64,000 bases of DNA from Ignavibacteria bacterium (GTDB taxonomy: Bacteria > Bacteroidota > Ignavibacteria > Ignavibacteriales > Ignavibacteriaceae). The position numbers were made by a program, and so were the translations under genes. How positions within the stretch are numbered: position 1 is the first letter of the stretch; every line of letters begins with the position of its first letter. The notes beneath the pieces are model-generated. The model worked only from the letters and a program-made list of their open reading frames with translations, did not search any database and was not told the origin of the DNA. Location: NCBI GenBank assembly GCA_017302895.1, contig JAFLBV010000001.1, forward strand, positions 1,468,501-1,532,500, written 5' to 3'. Below are positions 24,692-34,316 of this stretch, one piece after another.

Positions 24692-27676
24692 TTATTTGAG
24701 GACAACCATTTTCTTTACAGAGTTAAACCTTCCTGCAGACATTTGATAGAAGTAGATGCCACTGGGCAACCCGGTGGCATCGAAAATAAATTCATAACTT
24801 CCTGCATCAAATTCACCGTTCGCCAGAATACTTACCTCGTTTCCAAGCACATCAAAAATTTTCAACTTCAATTCACTTTTCCCGGGAAGTGTAACAAGAA
24901 TTTTGGTTTCCGGGTTGAATGGATTGGGGAAATTCTGACTAAGGCTAAAATCGGAGGGGATATCAGAAGTTTTCAATATACCTGTGTATACATCATTCTG
25001 AGCAGAAGGGGTCCCGAGTCTTTTACCCGTTCTCCACGATGAGGCGAGGGTGTTGTCGAGAGTCGGATTTACCAGTGCGAGAGAATAACCGTCGCCGTTC
25101 GCTTTGGGGTCCCACGGGTCTGAAATTCCGTACTTAACGCTGTCGACCAGATTGTCGAACGGATCCAAAAGGAAGACAGTCTCACCATCACTCGAAAGGC
25201 CGAAAGGGAAATTTCCTTTATAATTCGCTGCCGAAGGGTGGAAAAACTTAAATTTTACAGAATCCTCACAAACGGTGAGATAACCAGCCGGCGGGACTAT
25301 TGAACCCTCCGGAAGGATGAATTCATTTCCCTCACCCGAGTCTTTTACCTTGTAGCCGGAAAGATTAACAGCCTGCCTTGAGGGGTTGAATATCTCAATC
25401 CAGTCACCTGTATCGTAAAGTGAGTTACTTTTATAATTTATCTCATTTATCACCAGTTGTGAATCGGCAGGTGTCCAGGGCTCAAAAATTGCTTTAAGAG
25501 TTATATTCGCTGTCGGAAGTATCTCAATCTTTTCACCGGTTCCGCTTACAAATCCTTCCCATCTTACAAAGCGGTAGCCTGCATTTGGCAAGGCTCTCAA
25601 TTTGAGTGGAACCCCTTTAAAGAAGACAGGTTTGGCATTCCACTTCATCGGTACGGTATGGGCAATTACACTTCCGGCTGTTGAATCATTCGAAGTAAGA
25701 TGAACTGAAAAAGAGCCGGGGAGTCCAAATCTGTCATAAAAGAACTGCCGCATCGATCCCGGTCTGAGAGTTATAAATTCCCGTATCAGGTCAATCTGAA
25801 CATCCCAGGTTGCGCCGAAAGAGATGGAATTGGGCCAGCGAACCTTGTGTTTTGGCATTTCGTTCACCAGCAAACCACGAATGCTGTCGAGAACCGACAA
25901 TGAACGGGAAGTTTCAAAAGTTGTACTTATGTGAGCAGCCATCCGCTGAATGAACTCATTTTTGAATTCCGGGTTCATCATCAGGCGTCTGAAGATGAGC
26001 GTAGCCCATGGAGGATTTGTGGAAATGGTATTTGTTGTATCGAGTGCATATCTCAAAGTATTGGTGTTATACATCCCCTGAGAATTGCCGTTGTAGCAAT
26101 AATCGAGGTCATAGAGGAGCCATCTCCACTTCGCACCGGGTTTTCGTTCACGCCACAATTTCACATTGTTTGCAGGCCAGTCACCGTTTGCACCAAATAT
26201 CTCTGCCACATTATAATCGATAAAAGAGTCGATATCGATGATCGATTTTGCATGATCATAGTTCGCAGGGAGAGCAAGATCGTTGTTTTTCAGGAAGTTG
26301 TACATTTCATAATATGCAACGGAATCACCCGTGCTTACATCCGCCACTTTAGAATACTCAATCAGATCGAGATCGGCTTCCTGCACATTATAGTGATATT
26401 CTATATAATGTTCGTTTAGTTTTTCCCGGATATTATGGATTCCCCAATATCTGCCATTAATAAAGAGAATGGATGGCCGGTATTCCTGCTGATCGATATT
26501 CATCTTACCTTTGATGAGCGAGGAGATCATCCCCTCTCTTACCATTGTCCGGTACCAGTCCTGTCCCGCATTTCTAAGAACCAGATTATTAAATTCATAG
26601 AGATATGAATCTTTGAACACTTTATAACGAATTTTTGAATCGCCGTATTTATCTCTCATGTAGACTGCAAGCGATTTTTCGGGATAAAGCCGTGTACAGC
26701 CGCCGTAAATTTTAACACCGGCATTCACTTTGAAAGCTCGTGATTTATCAGTCTCGTAAAACTCAAGGGAGACAGGGCGTTCCCAATCCTGATTCCAGTT
26801 TCTGGGTCCTGAGGAGCAGTAACCGGTAATGCCGTTGGTTCCCTGTACATAGATACCGGCCGTATCGCTGAAGAAATTTGCCGGGTCGGTTGAGAGGGAA
26901 AAAACAGGGAGATCTGTGGTTACATTAATAAAATATGTATTGGTTATCGTCTTTGAAGGGAGGCTTTGCAGTTTGAAAGTCTTTGCTCTAATAACGGTCG
27001 TTGAGTCGAGATGAACCGGAGAAGAGTAAAGCCGCGAATTTGCTTTTGGTTCGGAGCCATCAGTTGTGTACCTGATTTCACTTCCGGCCATTGAGGTTGA
27101 TAATGAGACATCTACCGGTGAGGGGAAAAAACCACCTGTAAGAGTAAATTCCGGATCGGGGCAGCGCGCTGTTATGTTTGATTCAAAATTTATAGTGCCG
27201 GGGGTTGCGGGATAAAAAGTGTACCAGTTGTTTTCACCATCGGGAAATCTGCCATAAGAGATATCACTCGTTTGAGTTCCAAAACGCATCGTATCGATTA
27301 TTAAAGAATTGGGTCCGAAGAGCCCCACCATTTCGCCGCTCGCGGTCAGTTTAAAATTGGCATGCAGTCCGGTATTATGATCATCGCACCAGATAATTAG
27401 AAATCCGTTTGCGGGGATTATAACACCTGAAGCGGGTAACTGCCACTTCTGTGGTTCGCTGAAAATGTCGGTCAGGAAATATCCCGAGATGTCAACAGCG
27501 ATCGAGTCAGGGTTGTAGAGTTCGACCCAGTCGCCGAATTCATTAAACTGGGGGTCGCGTATTGTATTTGTGTTGGAGGCCATAACCTCGTTTATCTTAA
27601 CGCGGACGGGGTTCTGAGCCATCAAATTAGTGGAAACAGCAATAAATAACAAAACTAAAGCAAATGTCTGCTTCAT
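24692..27676 (-). CDS. Secreted CotH-kinase-domain protein with lamin-tail domains and type IX sorting
   Basis: The 994-residue protein has a signal peptide (MKQTFALVLLFIAVSTNLMA) at ATG 27676. The open frame reaches further up but overlaps the divergent AKR gene and has no signal. Domains in order: lamin-tail (INEVMASNTNTIRDPQFNEF), a chitobiase-like region (GSEIRYTTDGSEPKANS), a CotH-kinase domain (NNVKLWRERKPGAKWRWLLY, DLDYCYN), an InlB-B-like repeat (AGYRFVRWEGF), a second lamin-tail, and a Por-type sorting domain (FSLSQNFPNPFNPETKI). CotH proteins can phosphorylate spore-coat or surface proteins in some species; activity here is unknown. Confidence 0.88.
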   Translation of the reverse strand: MKQTFALVLLFIAVSTNLMAQNPVRVKINEVMASNTNTIRDPQFNEFGDWVELYNPDSIAVDISGYFLTDIFSEPQKWQLPASGVIIPANGFLIIWCDDHNTGLHANFKLTASGEMVGLFGPNSLIIDTMRFGTQTSDISYGRFPDGENNWYTFYPATPGTINFESNITARCPDPEFTLTGGFFPSPVDVSLSTSMAGSEIRYTTDGSEPKANSRLYSSPVHLDSTTVIRAKTFKLQSLPSKTITNTYFINVTTDLPVFSLSTDPANFFSDTAGIYVQGTNGITGYCSSGPRNWNQDWERPVSLEFYETDKSRAFKVNAGVKIYGGCTRLYPEKSLAVYMRDKYGDSKIRYKVFKDSYLYEFNNLVLRNAGQDWYRTMVREGMISSLIKGKMNIDQQEYRPSILFINGRYWGIHNIREKLNEHYIEYHYNVQEADLDLIEYSKVADVSTGDSVAYYEMYNFLKNNDLALPANYDHAKSIIDIDSFIDYNVAEIFGANGDWPANNVKLWRERKPGAKWRWLLYDLDYCYNGNSQGMYNTNTLRYALDTTNTISTNPPWATLIFRRLMMNPEFKNEFIQRMAAHISTTFETSRSLSVLDSIRGLLVNEMPKHKVRWPNSISFGATWDVQIDLIREFITLRPGSMRQFFYDRFGLPGSFSVHLTSNDSTAGSVIAHTVPMKWNAKPVFFKGVPLKLRALPNAGYRFVRWEGFVSGTGEKIEILPTANITLKAIFEPWTPADSQLVINEINYKSNSLYDTGDWIEIFNPSRQAVNLSGYKVKDSGEGNEFILPEGSIVPPAGYLTVCEDSVKFKFFHPSAANYKGNFPFGLSSDGETVFLLDPFDNLVDSVKYGISDPWDPKANGDGYSLALVNPTLDNTLASSWRTGKRLGTPSAQNDVYTGILKTSDIPSDFSLSQNFPNPFNPETKILVTLPGKSELKLKIFDVLGNEVSILANGEFDAGSYEFIFDATGLPSGIYFYQMSAGRFNSVKKMVVLK

Positions 27677-27710
27677 GGAAAAACCTGTATAGAATAAATA
27701 AAACTGAAAC

Positions 27711-27718
27711 CAAATATA
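27711..27718 (-). promoter_or_regulatory. TAnnTTTG box upstream of the CotH-type gene
   Basis: On the minus strand TATATTTG matches the Bacteroidota -7 consensus exactly, about 35 bases before the chosen ATG at 27676. It supports that start over the longer frame. Confidence 0.4.
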
Positions 27719-27833
27719 ACCTTTTAAGTTGTGAAAGCAGGAGAATGGAGATTTTTCTCCCCCGTTACAAACCTGTTCGTAAACTTTTGTATATTTCACA
27801 GATTTTTTAATAAATATTTGAGAGAAAAAGAAG

Positions 27834-28865
27834 ATGAGATACAAATTGCTGGGAAGATCCGGTGTAAAGGTTTCAGAGTTATGTCTGGGTGCCATGTCAT
27901 TTGGCACAGAGTGGGGATCGGGAGCCGATGAGGCGGAAAGCAGGAAGGTTTTTGACAGATTTGCAGAGGCAGGAGGCAATTTTATCGATACTGCGAACAG
28001 ATATACCGAGGGGACGAGTGAGAAATATCTTGCTGAATTCATGGGAAGTGAACGGGACAAATTCGTGGTTGCCACCAAATACAGCCTGTATACCAAAAGA
28101 GGGGATTTGAATGATGCCGGCAACAGCAGGAAAAACATGTTCCGGTCTGTTGAAGGAAGTCTGAAGAGGCTCGCAACTGACTATATCGACATTTTATATG
28201 TCCACATGTGGGATTTCACCACTCCAATGGATGAAGTGTTACGGGGTTTGGATGATCTGGTGAGGATGGGGAAAGTGACTTATATCGCAATTTCAGATAC
28301 ACCTGCCTGGGTGGTATCAGCCGCACAGGTGATGGCTGAGTTGAAGGGATGGTCACAGTTTGTTGCACTTCAAGCCGAGTATAATCTGCTGAAGAGGGAT
28401 GCCGAAAGAGACCTTTTACCGATGTGTGAGCAATATGACATCACCTGCACTTCATGGGCTCCCATTGCCGGTGGAGTACTTTCAGGCAAATATCTTCAGG
28501 ACCCGGGTGCGGAGGGGAGAATAAAATCCGGAAGCGTAAGGAGAAGTGATAAAAGTAATGAGATCACAAGAAAAGTCGTGGAAATAGCCGGTAAACTTGG
28601 GGTATCAGCGACCCAGGTGGCGATGAACTGGCACAGGCAAAACCGCTACAGAATTATTCCGGTCATCGGAGCCAGAAAAGAAGAGCAGATTGTTGACAGT
28701 CTTGGCTGTCTTGATTTTGAGATCCCTGCGGAATTTATGAAGGAACTTGACAATCTTACCGCGATAGAGCCGGGTTTCCCGCATGATTTGCTTACCGGGG
28801 CACAGGCAACCGATCTCCTCTATGGGGGTCTTTTCGATAAATTTGACAATCACAGAAGAAAATGA
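27834..28865 (+). CDS. Aldo/keto reductase
   Basis: The 343-residue NADPH-dependent oxidoreductase has the TIM-barrel start MRYKLLGRSGVKVSELCLGA and the Asp-Tyr pair in NFIDTANRYTEGTSEKYLAE. The Lys is in KFVVATKYSLYTK, the His in DILYVHMWDFTTPMDE, and the NADPH site in IIPVIGARKEEQI. It belongs to the group with YrkF-like or general stress reductases; the substrate is not clear. It overlaps the AlkD-like gene by four bases (ATGA), so the two are co-transcribed. Confidence 0.93.
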   Translation: MRYKLLGRSGVKVSELCLGAMSFGTEWGSGADEAESRKVFDRFAEAGGNFIDTANRYTEGTSEKYLAEFMGSERDKFVVATKYSLYTKRGDLNDAGNSRKNMFRSVEGSLKRLATDYIDILYVHMWDFTTPMDEVLRGLDDLVRMGKVTYIAISDTPAWVVSAAQVMAELKGWSQFVALQAEYNLLKRDAERDLLPMCEQYDITCTSWAPIAGGVLSGKYLQDPGAEGRIKSGSVRRSDKSNEITRKVVEIAGKLGVSATQVAMNWHRQNRYRIIPVIGARKEEQIVDSLGCLDFEIPAEFMKELDNLTAIEPGFPHDLLTGAQATDLLYGGLFDKFDNHRRK

Positions 28866-29539
28866 CAACAGAAGAAGTACTTTCTGAGCTGGAGGCTTTT
28901 GGCAGGGAAGATGTTAGAGAAGGAAGAGCAAGGTTTGGCATCAGGGCGGTCTCTTCCTTCGGTGTCCCGCTTCCCAGAATAAAGTCGATTGCAAAAAAGA
29001 TAAAAAAAGATCATGAATTGTCACTCGCCCTTTGGAGAACCGGAAACCATGATGCGAGAATTCTTTCATTTATGATTGCAGATCCTAAAAAATTCACTGT
29101 CGATGACGCCGAGGAGTGGATGCCCGAGATGCTTTCCTGGGATTTGACCGACGGGGCAGCCATCTACCTTTTTCGAAAGTGTGACTGGGTAATTCAGAAA
29201 GTAAATGAGTGGATCGGAAGTGACGAGGAATTCAGACGCCGGCAGGGTTTTGTTCTTATGGCAGTGCTGGCAGTCCATGGTAAAAAGCTGCCAAACTCAC
29301 TTTTTATCGACTGGCTTGACGACCTCTATGAAGGAGCAAGTGATAAAAGAAATTTTGTAAAAAAGGCTGTAAACTGGGCGATCAGGCAGATTGGAAAGAA
29401 GAACAAAACACTCAGGCAACACGCTCTCATCACATGTGAGAGGATACTTTCTGACGGCGAAAAACTGAACTGGATTGCACTGGATGCAAAAAGAGAATTG
29501 AATGATCCAAAGACCGTGGCAAGAATAAAGGAAGGTTAG
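28862..29539 (+). CDS. AlkD-like DNA alkylation repair protein (HEAT-like)
   Basis: The 225-residue protein is built of alpha-helical HEAT-like repeats and contains the AlkD-family feature EEWMPEMLSWDLTDGAAIYL (WDLxD). AlkD enzymes excise N3- or N7-alkylated purines, but members without the full active site exist and the substrate here is not proven. It overlaps the aldo/keto reductase gene upstream by four bases and the acetyltransferase starts five bases after its stop. The group may serve chemical stress, which is an inference. Confidence 0.82.
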   Translation: MTTEEVLSELEAFGREDVREGRARFGIRAVSSFGVPLPRIKSIAKKIKKDHELSLALWRTGNHDARILSFMIADPKKFTVDDAEEWMPEMLSWDLTDGAAIYLFRKCDWVIQKVNEWIGSDEEFRRRQGFVLMAVLAVHGKKLPNSLFIDWLDDLYEGASDKRNFVKKAVNWAIRQIGKKNKTLRQHALITCERILSDGEKLNWIALDAKRELNDPKTVARIKEG

Positions 29540-29543
29540 CTTT

Positions 29544-29972
29544 ATGGTACGGGAAAAATCTTTCGGAGAATATACTTTTACCACCGACAGTGAGAAGGTG
29601 GATTACGCGACAGTTATCCAGTATTTAAAGAGGAGTTACTGGGCAAGTGACATACCACCGGAGACTTCCATAAGAGCCATTAAAAATTCTCTTTGCTTCA
29701 GTATATTTTTCCATGATGAGATGGTTGGTTTTTCGCGGGTAGTAACTGATTTTGCAAGATTCGCATATCTGGCGGATGTATTCGTTCTTGAGGAGCATCG
29801 GGGGAAGGGACTGTCAAAATTACTGATGGAGTTTATTCTGGCATACCCGGGGATAAAAGGGTGCAGATTTATGCTTGCCACCAGGGATGCACACGGATTG
29901 TATGCGAAATACGGATTTAAGGTTTTGGAAGATTCGTGGAAGTATATGTCCAGAAAGGAAGAGAAGAAGTAA
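29544..29972 (+). CDS. GNAT family N-acetyltransferase
   Basis: The 142-residue protein has the GNAT acetyl-CoA motif A in VFVLEEHRGKGLSKLLMEF (R/Q-x-x-G-x-G/A). The motif B-like segment is FMLATRDAHGLYAKYGFKVL. The substrate is unknown. It is the third gene of the AKR-AlkD-GNAT string, five bases after its neighbour. Its stop codon lies inside the first arm of a bidirectional terminator. Confidence 0.9.
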   Translation: MVREKSFGEYTFTTDSEKVDYATVIQYLKRSYWASDIPPETSIRAIKNSLCFSIFFHDEMVGFSRVVTDFARFAYLADVFVLEEHRGKGLSKLLMEFILAYPGIKGCRFMLATRDAHGLYAKYGFKVLEDSWKYMSRKEEKK

Positions 29973-30004
29973 TTCAATTCACAGATAAATCACTTCTTCT
30001 CTTC
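29959..30004. terminator. Bidirectional terminator between converging genes
   Basis: GAAGAGAAGAAGT and ACTTCTTCTCTTC form a perfect 13-bp stem with a 20-base loop. The left arm contains the acetyltransferase stop. Neither side has a strong T run, so efficiency is uncertain. It lies between the + acetyltransferase and the - M14 gene. Confidence 0.6.
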
Positions 30005-30018
30005 AAAAGATGCTGCGG

Positions 30019-32712
30019 TTATTTCAAATAGAGCATTTTAAGCTTTTTTGAAAATCCCGGAGTAACCATTTCGTAGAAATAGATTCCCGATACGAGATCC
30101 ACAGGTTTAAAACTAACCTGATGATTTCCTGCCTTCTGTGATTCATTCACCAAAGTTGCAACCTTTTTCCCGAGAATATCATATACACTAATGGTAACCA
30201 TCCCCTCAACCGCTGTACTGTAGGAAATCACTGTTTCAGGATTGAACGGGTTGGGGAAATTTTGCTGCAAAGAGAATGATCGAGCCACATCCGACTCCAC
30301 TTCGACAGGACCGAAAAATTTGTATGTTCCGTCGAAATCAGTCTGTTTCAATCTGTAGGAGATTAAGCCTGAAGCCGTAATTCTGTCAGAGAAGGAATAT
30401 TCCGAAGGCGATTCTTTGGTACCTGCTCCGGTGACAAAACCTGCGTTGATCCAGACTGAGCCATCGACAGACCGTTGCACTTCAAAACCCTTGTTATTGA
30501 GTTCGGAAGCGGTTGTCCACTTCAGGTTGACGAATTCACCCTCCTTTACAGCCGTGAAAGCGGCAAGTTCCACCGGAAGAGCAGAGAACACATAGATACC
30601 GATATCATCGATATACCAGCCATCTTTCACCAGAGAACCATCTGTCCTGAGCTCAAATTTTATTTTAACTGACTTGTTGGCATAGGCTGAAAGATTTATT
30701 TCTTCCCTTTTCCAGTTGGATGTAGTTCCGTCATAGATTGGCATGCCGACAGGAACCTGCTTACCGCTTCCCGATGCCGGTTTTGACAATGATCCTGCAA
30801 GAGCAGACCAGGTGGTGCCGTTATCAGTCGAAATCATCACAACACCACAGTCCCATTGAGTTTCAATATCCCACTTCGTAAAGAAGGAGAGTTTGGGATT
30901 GGCATAACCGGTCAGATTGATTTGATTTGTTGTTGCAATCGTCACGGTAGCATTACTTGCATAATTCCCGGTTTTTGAATCTGTATATGAAACAGGAGCG
31001 GAATTAAAAGCTGTTGTAGTGGCTTCCCATTTTGGGGTGGATGGTGTAGCTGTTATCGTCCAGAGAGTTAACGGGTTATTCGTAGTATCATTAAATACGA
31101 ATTGAGGTACACCCGTAACAAAACCAATTGTATCAATTCCCATGGTCACACCATTTTTCGAAGTGACAAGTCTCAGTTTACAAAGGGTATCAACGGGCGC
31201 AAAGGGTGAAACCGCAAACGAAAGAGGAGTTGAAGTTGTGAATGTGCCTCGTGAGGGGATGGTGGGAATATTTATTGTACCGTTACCGACAGAAACAAAT
31301 CCGGATACAGGTTCAAGAGTGACGGTGAGATTATCAGCCCCTGAGAGTCCCTTGTTTTTCATTGTAACGGTCATCTCAACCTGGTCGCCGGGTGAAACAT
31401 ACTGTTTGTTCATCTGGTAATTTGAGAGGCTAACGAAGTCACCTGCAACCCAGGTATAATAAAGATTTGGCTTAAGGTTCTCGATGGCGAGAGGGAAAAT
31501 TCTTGACTGAGGGGGCCAGAATCCATCAGCGTCACCGCCAACTTCGGGGGTCATTGCGAAGATTTTGCCGTTGTTTTCGATGTCACCATCGTAAAGAAAA
31601 TCGTCGGAACTTCCCCTAACAGGATAAAGAAGCTGCCATGCGGTTCCGGGTGAATAGCCATTCATTGCAACGATGTCTGCGGCGAACTCTTTGAAAATTG
31701 CGGAGTCGGGAGCAAGATAAGTCCAGCAGCCGTAGGGATATATGAGCAGATTGCTGTAGGTATGATAATTCAGGGCTGTCCTGAAGTTTTTACCGATAAC
31801 GAAGTTTCTGTATCCCTGTGTCTCAAGTTCTGAAAACTCTGAGGGACCCCTGTAGTCGATATCGGAGGGGGTTGTGCTCGACCCGCCGTTTGGTGAATTC
31901 CAGTAGGTGTAAGGACCAAAATTTCTGTTGAGATCAACACCATAGGAGCCGCTGTTCAGACTTCTGTTTTTCCGCCACTGACCACCGCCTGAAGGGTTGG
32001 TTGATCTGTTATACTCATATCCGTCGGGGTTAATACACGGGATAAACCAGATTTCACGGTTATCAACAAGATATTTTACCGAAGGGTTGGTGTTGTAGTT
32101 TTCGAGGAGATAATACATATAGTAAATAACACTCATCATACCGGCAGGCTCTCTTGCGTGAGTCAGAGCGGTATAGAGAGCTCTTGGTTCATTTTCTGTC
32201 GCATCAGGATTATCTGAAATTTTTACCGCATATATCTGTCTTCCCTGTCCTGTGGTACCGATGCTTGACTTTACAGTGATGAGATTTGGGAATCTTGCTC
32301 TCATCGTATCAAGCTGGGCATTTATTTCAGCATAGGTGTAATATCCACCCATCGAACCATATCCGAGTCCTTCGACTCCCCAGGTTTCTTTACTCGACTG
32401 CCTTACCTGGAGTTTTTCCTCTTCAGTAAGCACGGGAAGATTTTTATAATATTCATTCCAGTCATCTATAAGTATCTCGTAGCGGACACCTGATTTTTGG
32501 AGATTTTCCACATCTTTTGCAGAGAGAAAAACAGAAATTGAGTTGTCTTTTCCCATAAAAGCTTCATCAATGATTACATGATGACTTCTCAGAAGTTCGA
32601 TATCCTGTTTAAGATCGTTTGGGAATATTTTAACTTTCTTGTATATTTCCTGGGAGTGGTTGAGGGAGGTCAGGGTAAGAAGAAAGATACAGAGGGTGAA
32701 AATTTTTTTCAT
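30019..32712 (-). CDS. Secreted M14 zinc carboxypeptidase with type IX sorting
   Basis: The 897-residue protein has a signal peptide (MKKIFTLCIFLLTLTSLNHS) at ATG 32712. The frame extends five residues up to 32727 without improving it. The M14 catalytic domain shows zinc His/Glu in LTHAREPAGMM, WFIPCINPDGYEYN, GVDLNRNFGPY, the third zinc ligand in TALNYHTYSNLLIYPYG and the catalytic Glu in FAMTPEVGGDADGF. Beta-sandwich regions follow, then a Por-type sorting domain FSLQQNFPNPFNPETVI. It likely cleaves C-terminal residues of peptides at the cell surface or outside. Confidence 0.92.
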   Translation of the reverse strand: MKKIFTLCIFLLTLTSLNHSQEIYKKVKIFPNDLKQDIELLRSHHVIIDEAFMGKDNSISVFLSAKDVENLQKSGVRYEILIDDWNEYYKNLPVLTEEEKLQVRQSSKETWGVEGLGYGSMGGYYTYAEINAQLDTMRARFPNLITVKSSIGTTGQGRQIYAVKISDNPDATENEPRALYTALTHAREPAGMMSVIYYMYYLLENYNTNPSVKYLVDNREIWFIPCINPDGYEYNRSTNPSGGGQWRKNRSLNSGSYGVDLNRNFGPYTYWNSPNGGSSTTPSDIDYRGPSEFSELETQGYRNFVIGKNFRTALNYHTYSNLLIYPYGCWTYLAPDSAIFKEFAADIVAMNGYSPGTAWQLLYPVRGSSDDFLYDGDIENNGKIFAMTPEVGGDADGFWPPQSRIFPLAIENLKPNLYYTWVAGDFVSLSNYQMNKQYVSPGDQVEMTVTMKNKGLSGADNLTVTLEPVSGFVSVGNGTINIPTIPSRGTFTTSTPLSFAVSPFAPVDTLCKLRLVTSKNGVTMGIDTIGFVTGVPQFVFNDTTNNPLTLWTITATPSTPKWEATTTAFNSAPVSYTDSKTGNYASNATVTIATTNQINLTGYANPKLSFFTKWDIETQWDCGVVMISTDNGTTWSALAGSLSKPASGSGKQVPVGMPIYDGTTSNWKREEINLSAYANKSVKIKFELRTDGSLVKDGWYIDDIGIYVFSALPVELAAFTAVKEGEFVNLKWTTASELNNKGFEVQRSVDGSVWINAGFVTGAGTKESPSEYSFSDRITASGLISYRLKQTDFDGTYKFFGPVEVESDVARSFSLQQNFPNPFNPETVISYSTAVEGMVTISVYDILGKKVATLVNESQKAGNHQVSFKPVDLVSGIYFYEMVTPGFSKKLKMLYLK

Positions 32713-32797
32713 TGGGCCGTAAACCAAAAAAATTAGTAAAATGTGTAATTAAAAATATGGACAGGAGTGATAGAAAAACTGCAAAATGGTGAAACCC

Positions 32798-33949
32798 TTA
32801 AATCTTTTTCAAGGCGATGACACTGACATCATCATCGAATTTCATGTTGGTATATTCATTCATTCTGTTTTTAATAAATGTAACCGGATCAAGATGGGCA
32901 GGCATAAGTTCAATAAGTTTGATGAGGTTCTCCTTGCCAAACTGGATTCCCGTAGGATCGCTCGCCTCTGTTATGCCGTCGGTATATAGGAAAACAGAAT
33001 CGCCGGGAGAAAGGGTAACAGAGGTTTCATCATACTCCCCATTTTCTGCAAATCCGAGTAGCAGGCCGTTACACTGAAGAAACTTAGCCTCTCTTTTAGT
33101 GGAATTGTACCAGACCAAAGGAAGATCACCGGCACCTGAGTAGTTTACGATGCCGGTTTTTTTATTAAGCAGAACTATTGACAGAGTGGCAAATACATCT
33201 GATATCTTGTTATCATGATAAATTGAAAGATTTACTTCCCGCAGAATTGAACTGGCAGAAAGCTCCTTGGAATTCTGTAAAATGACACGGACTGCACTTC
33301 TGATGTAGCCTGCATAGGCGACGGCAAAATACCAGGCACCCCACTTCTTACCCATGACATCGCCGAGTATGAGGACGGTTTTTTCGCTGTCCACATCGAA
33401 GTAGTCTATGAAATCACCTCCGGGAACACCACCAAAGGGTTGATGCCAGTGTGCGAGAGAGTAGCCCTCAATTTCGGGAGGGGAGTCAGGCACCACTTTC
33501 AGACTTATATTGTCGGCTGCCTTGTGAATTTCAGAGACGGCTTTTTCTCTCTCTTTTTCCAGGTCTTTCAAAAGAGCATTAACTTTTGCCACCAGAACCT
33601 TGGGACCGGAGGTTTTCACGACATAGTCGGAAATTCCGAGATCATATCCTTCAAGGATATCATCTTCCCCTGACTTTGCGGTCAGAAAAATGAACGGAAT
33701 TTTCTGCACCAGCGGATCTTCGAGCACCAGTTTTCTGAACTCAAACCCGTTCAGGTTCGGCATCATGATATCTGAGATGATGAGATCAGGCAAAATCTGC
33801 CTGGCTTTGTGGAAACCTTCAAGGCCATTGGAGGCGGTCTGGCAGTCGAATCCTTCCTTGTTCAGGCTGTACTGAAACAGTCTGGAGAGGGAAGCATCGT
33901 CATCGACCAGGAGAATTCTGGCTTTAAAGGTTTTCTCAGGTTCAGGCAT
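32798..33949 (-). CDS. Receiver domain fused to PP2C/SpoIIE-type phosphatase
   Basis: The 383-residue protein has an N-terminal receiver (ARILLVDDDASLSRLFQYS, phospho-acceptor in DLIISDIMMPNLNGFE, GISDYVVKTSG) and a C-terminal PP2C-type Ser/Thr phosphatase. The phosphatase shows GGVPGGDFIDYFDVD, LILGDVMGKKWGAWYFAV and FLYTDGITEASDP. In partner-switch systems such RsbU/RsbP-like enzymes dephosphorylate a STAS antagonist. The STAS gene lies directly upstream, four bases away. No RsbW-type kinase is encoded nearby. It is the last of four regulatory genes on the minus strand. Confidence 0.93.
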   Translation of the reverse strand: MPEPEKTFKARILLVDDDASLSRLFQYSLNKEGFDCQTASNGLEGFHKARQILPDLIISDIMMPNLNGFEFRKLVLEDPLVQKIPFIFLTAKSGEDDILEGYDLGISDYVVKTSGPKVLVAKVNALLKDLEKEREKAVSEIHKAADNISLKVVPDSPPEIEGYSLAHWHQPFGGVPGGDFIDYFDVDSEKTVLILGDVMGKKWGAWYFAVAYAGYIRSAVRVILQNSKELSASSILREVNLSIYHDNKISDVFATLSIVLLNKKTGIVNYSGAGDLPLVWYNSTKREAKFLQCNGLLLGFAENGEYDETSVTLSPGDSVFLYTDGITEASDPTGIQFGKENLIKLIELMPAHLDPVTFIKNRMNEYTNMKFDDDVSVIALKKI

Positions 33950-33953
33950 TATA

Positions 33954-34292
33954 TCAGTTGAAGCTCTTTATGGCATCCGGTGTGTTATTGAAAGCTTCAA
34001 AAATTCTATACATTCTGGTTAATTCAAACATCGACTGGACTGCGGGTTGAAATCCAACGAGTTTAAGGTCGCCGTGATGCTGAGTGATTTTTTTAAGTGT
34101 AACCACGAGGGCGCCAAGGAATGTTGAATCGATAAATTCACAAACCGAGAGGTCGACGATTAATTTTTTGCTTCCAAGGTCGATCTGACCGAGTAGTATT
34201 TTTTTAAATTCTTCAGCTTCGTTCAATGTTGCTCTCTGAAGTGCAACAGCAACAACGACCACATCACCATTTTTTTCGACTTTAAAGTTCAT
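33954..34292 (-). CDS. STAS-domain anti-sigma factor antagonist
   Basis: The 112-residue protein is a single STAS domain (DLSVCEFIDSTFLGALVVTL), with the phospho-Ser/Thr position in the IDST segment. Family members bind and release an anti-sigma kinase. It sits between the sigma-54 activator (24 bases) and the receiver-phosphatase (four bases). The arrangement suggests the phosphatase acts on this protein. Confidence 0.93.
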   Translation of the reverse strand: MNFKVEKNGDVVVVAVALQRATLNEAEEFKKILLGQIDLGSKKLIVDLSVCEFIDSTFLGALVVTLKKITQHHGDLKLVGFQPAVQSMFELTRMYRIFEAFNNTPDAIKSFN

Positions 34293-34316
34293 TTATAACT
34301 CCTTTATTTAATTGTT

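Noticed and set aside
27677..28138. Long N-terminal extension of the CotH-type gene to 28138
   Set aside because: It overlaps the divergent aldo/keto reductase gene, lacks a signal peptide, and a clear signal peptide with a -7 box upstream begins at ATG 27676.
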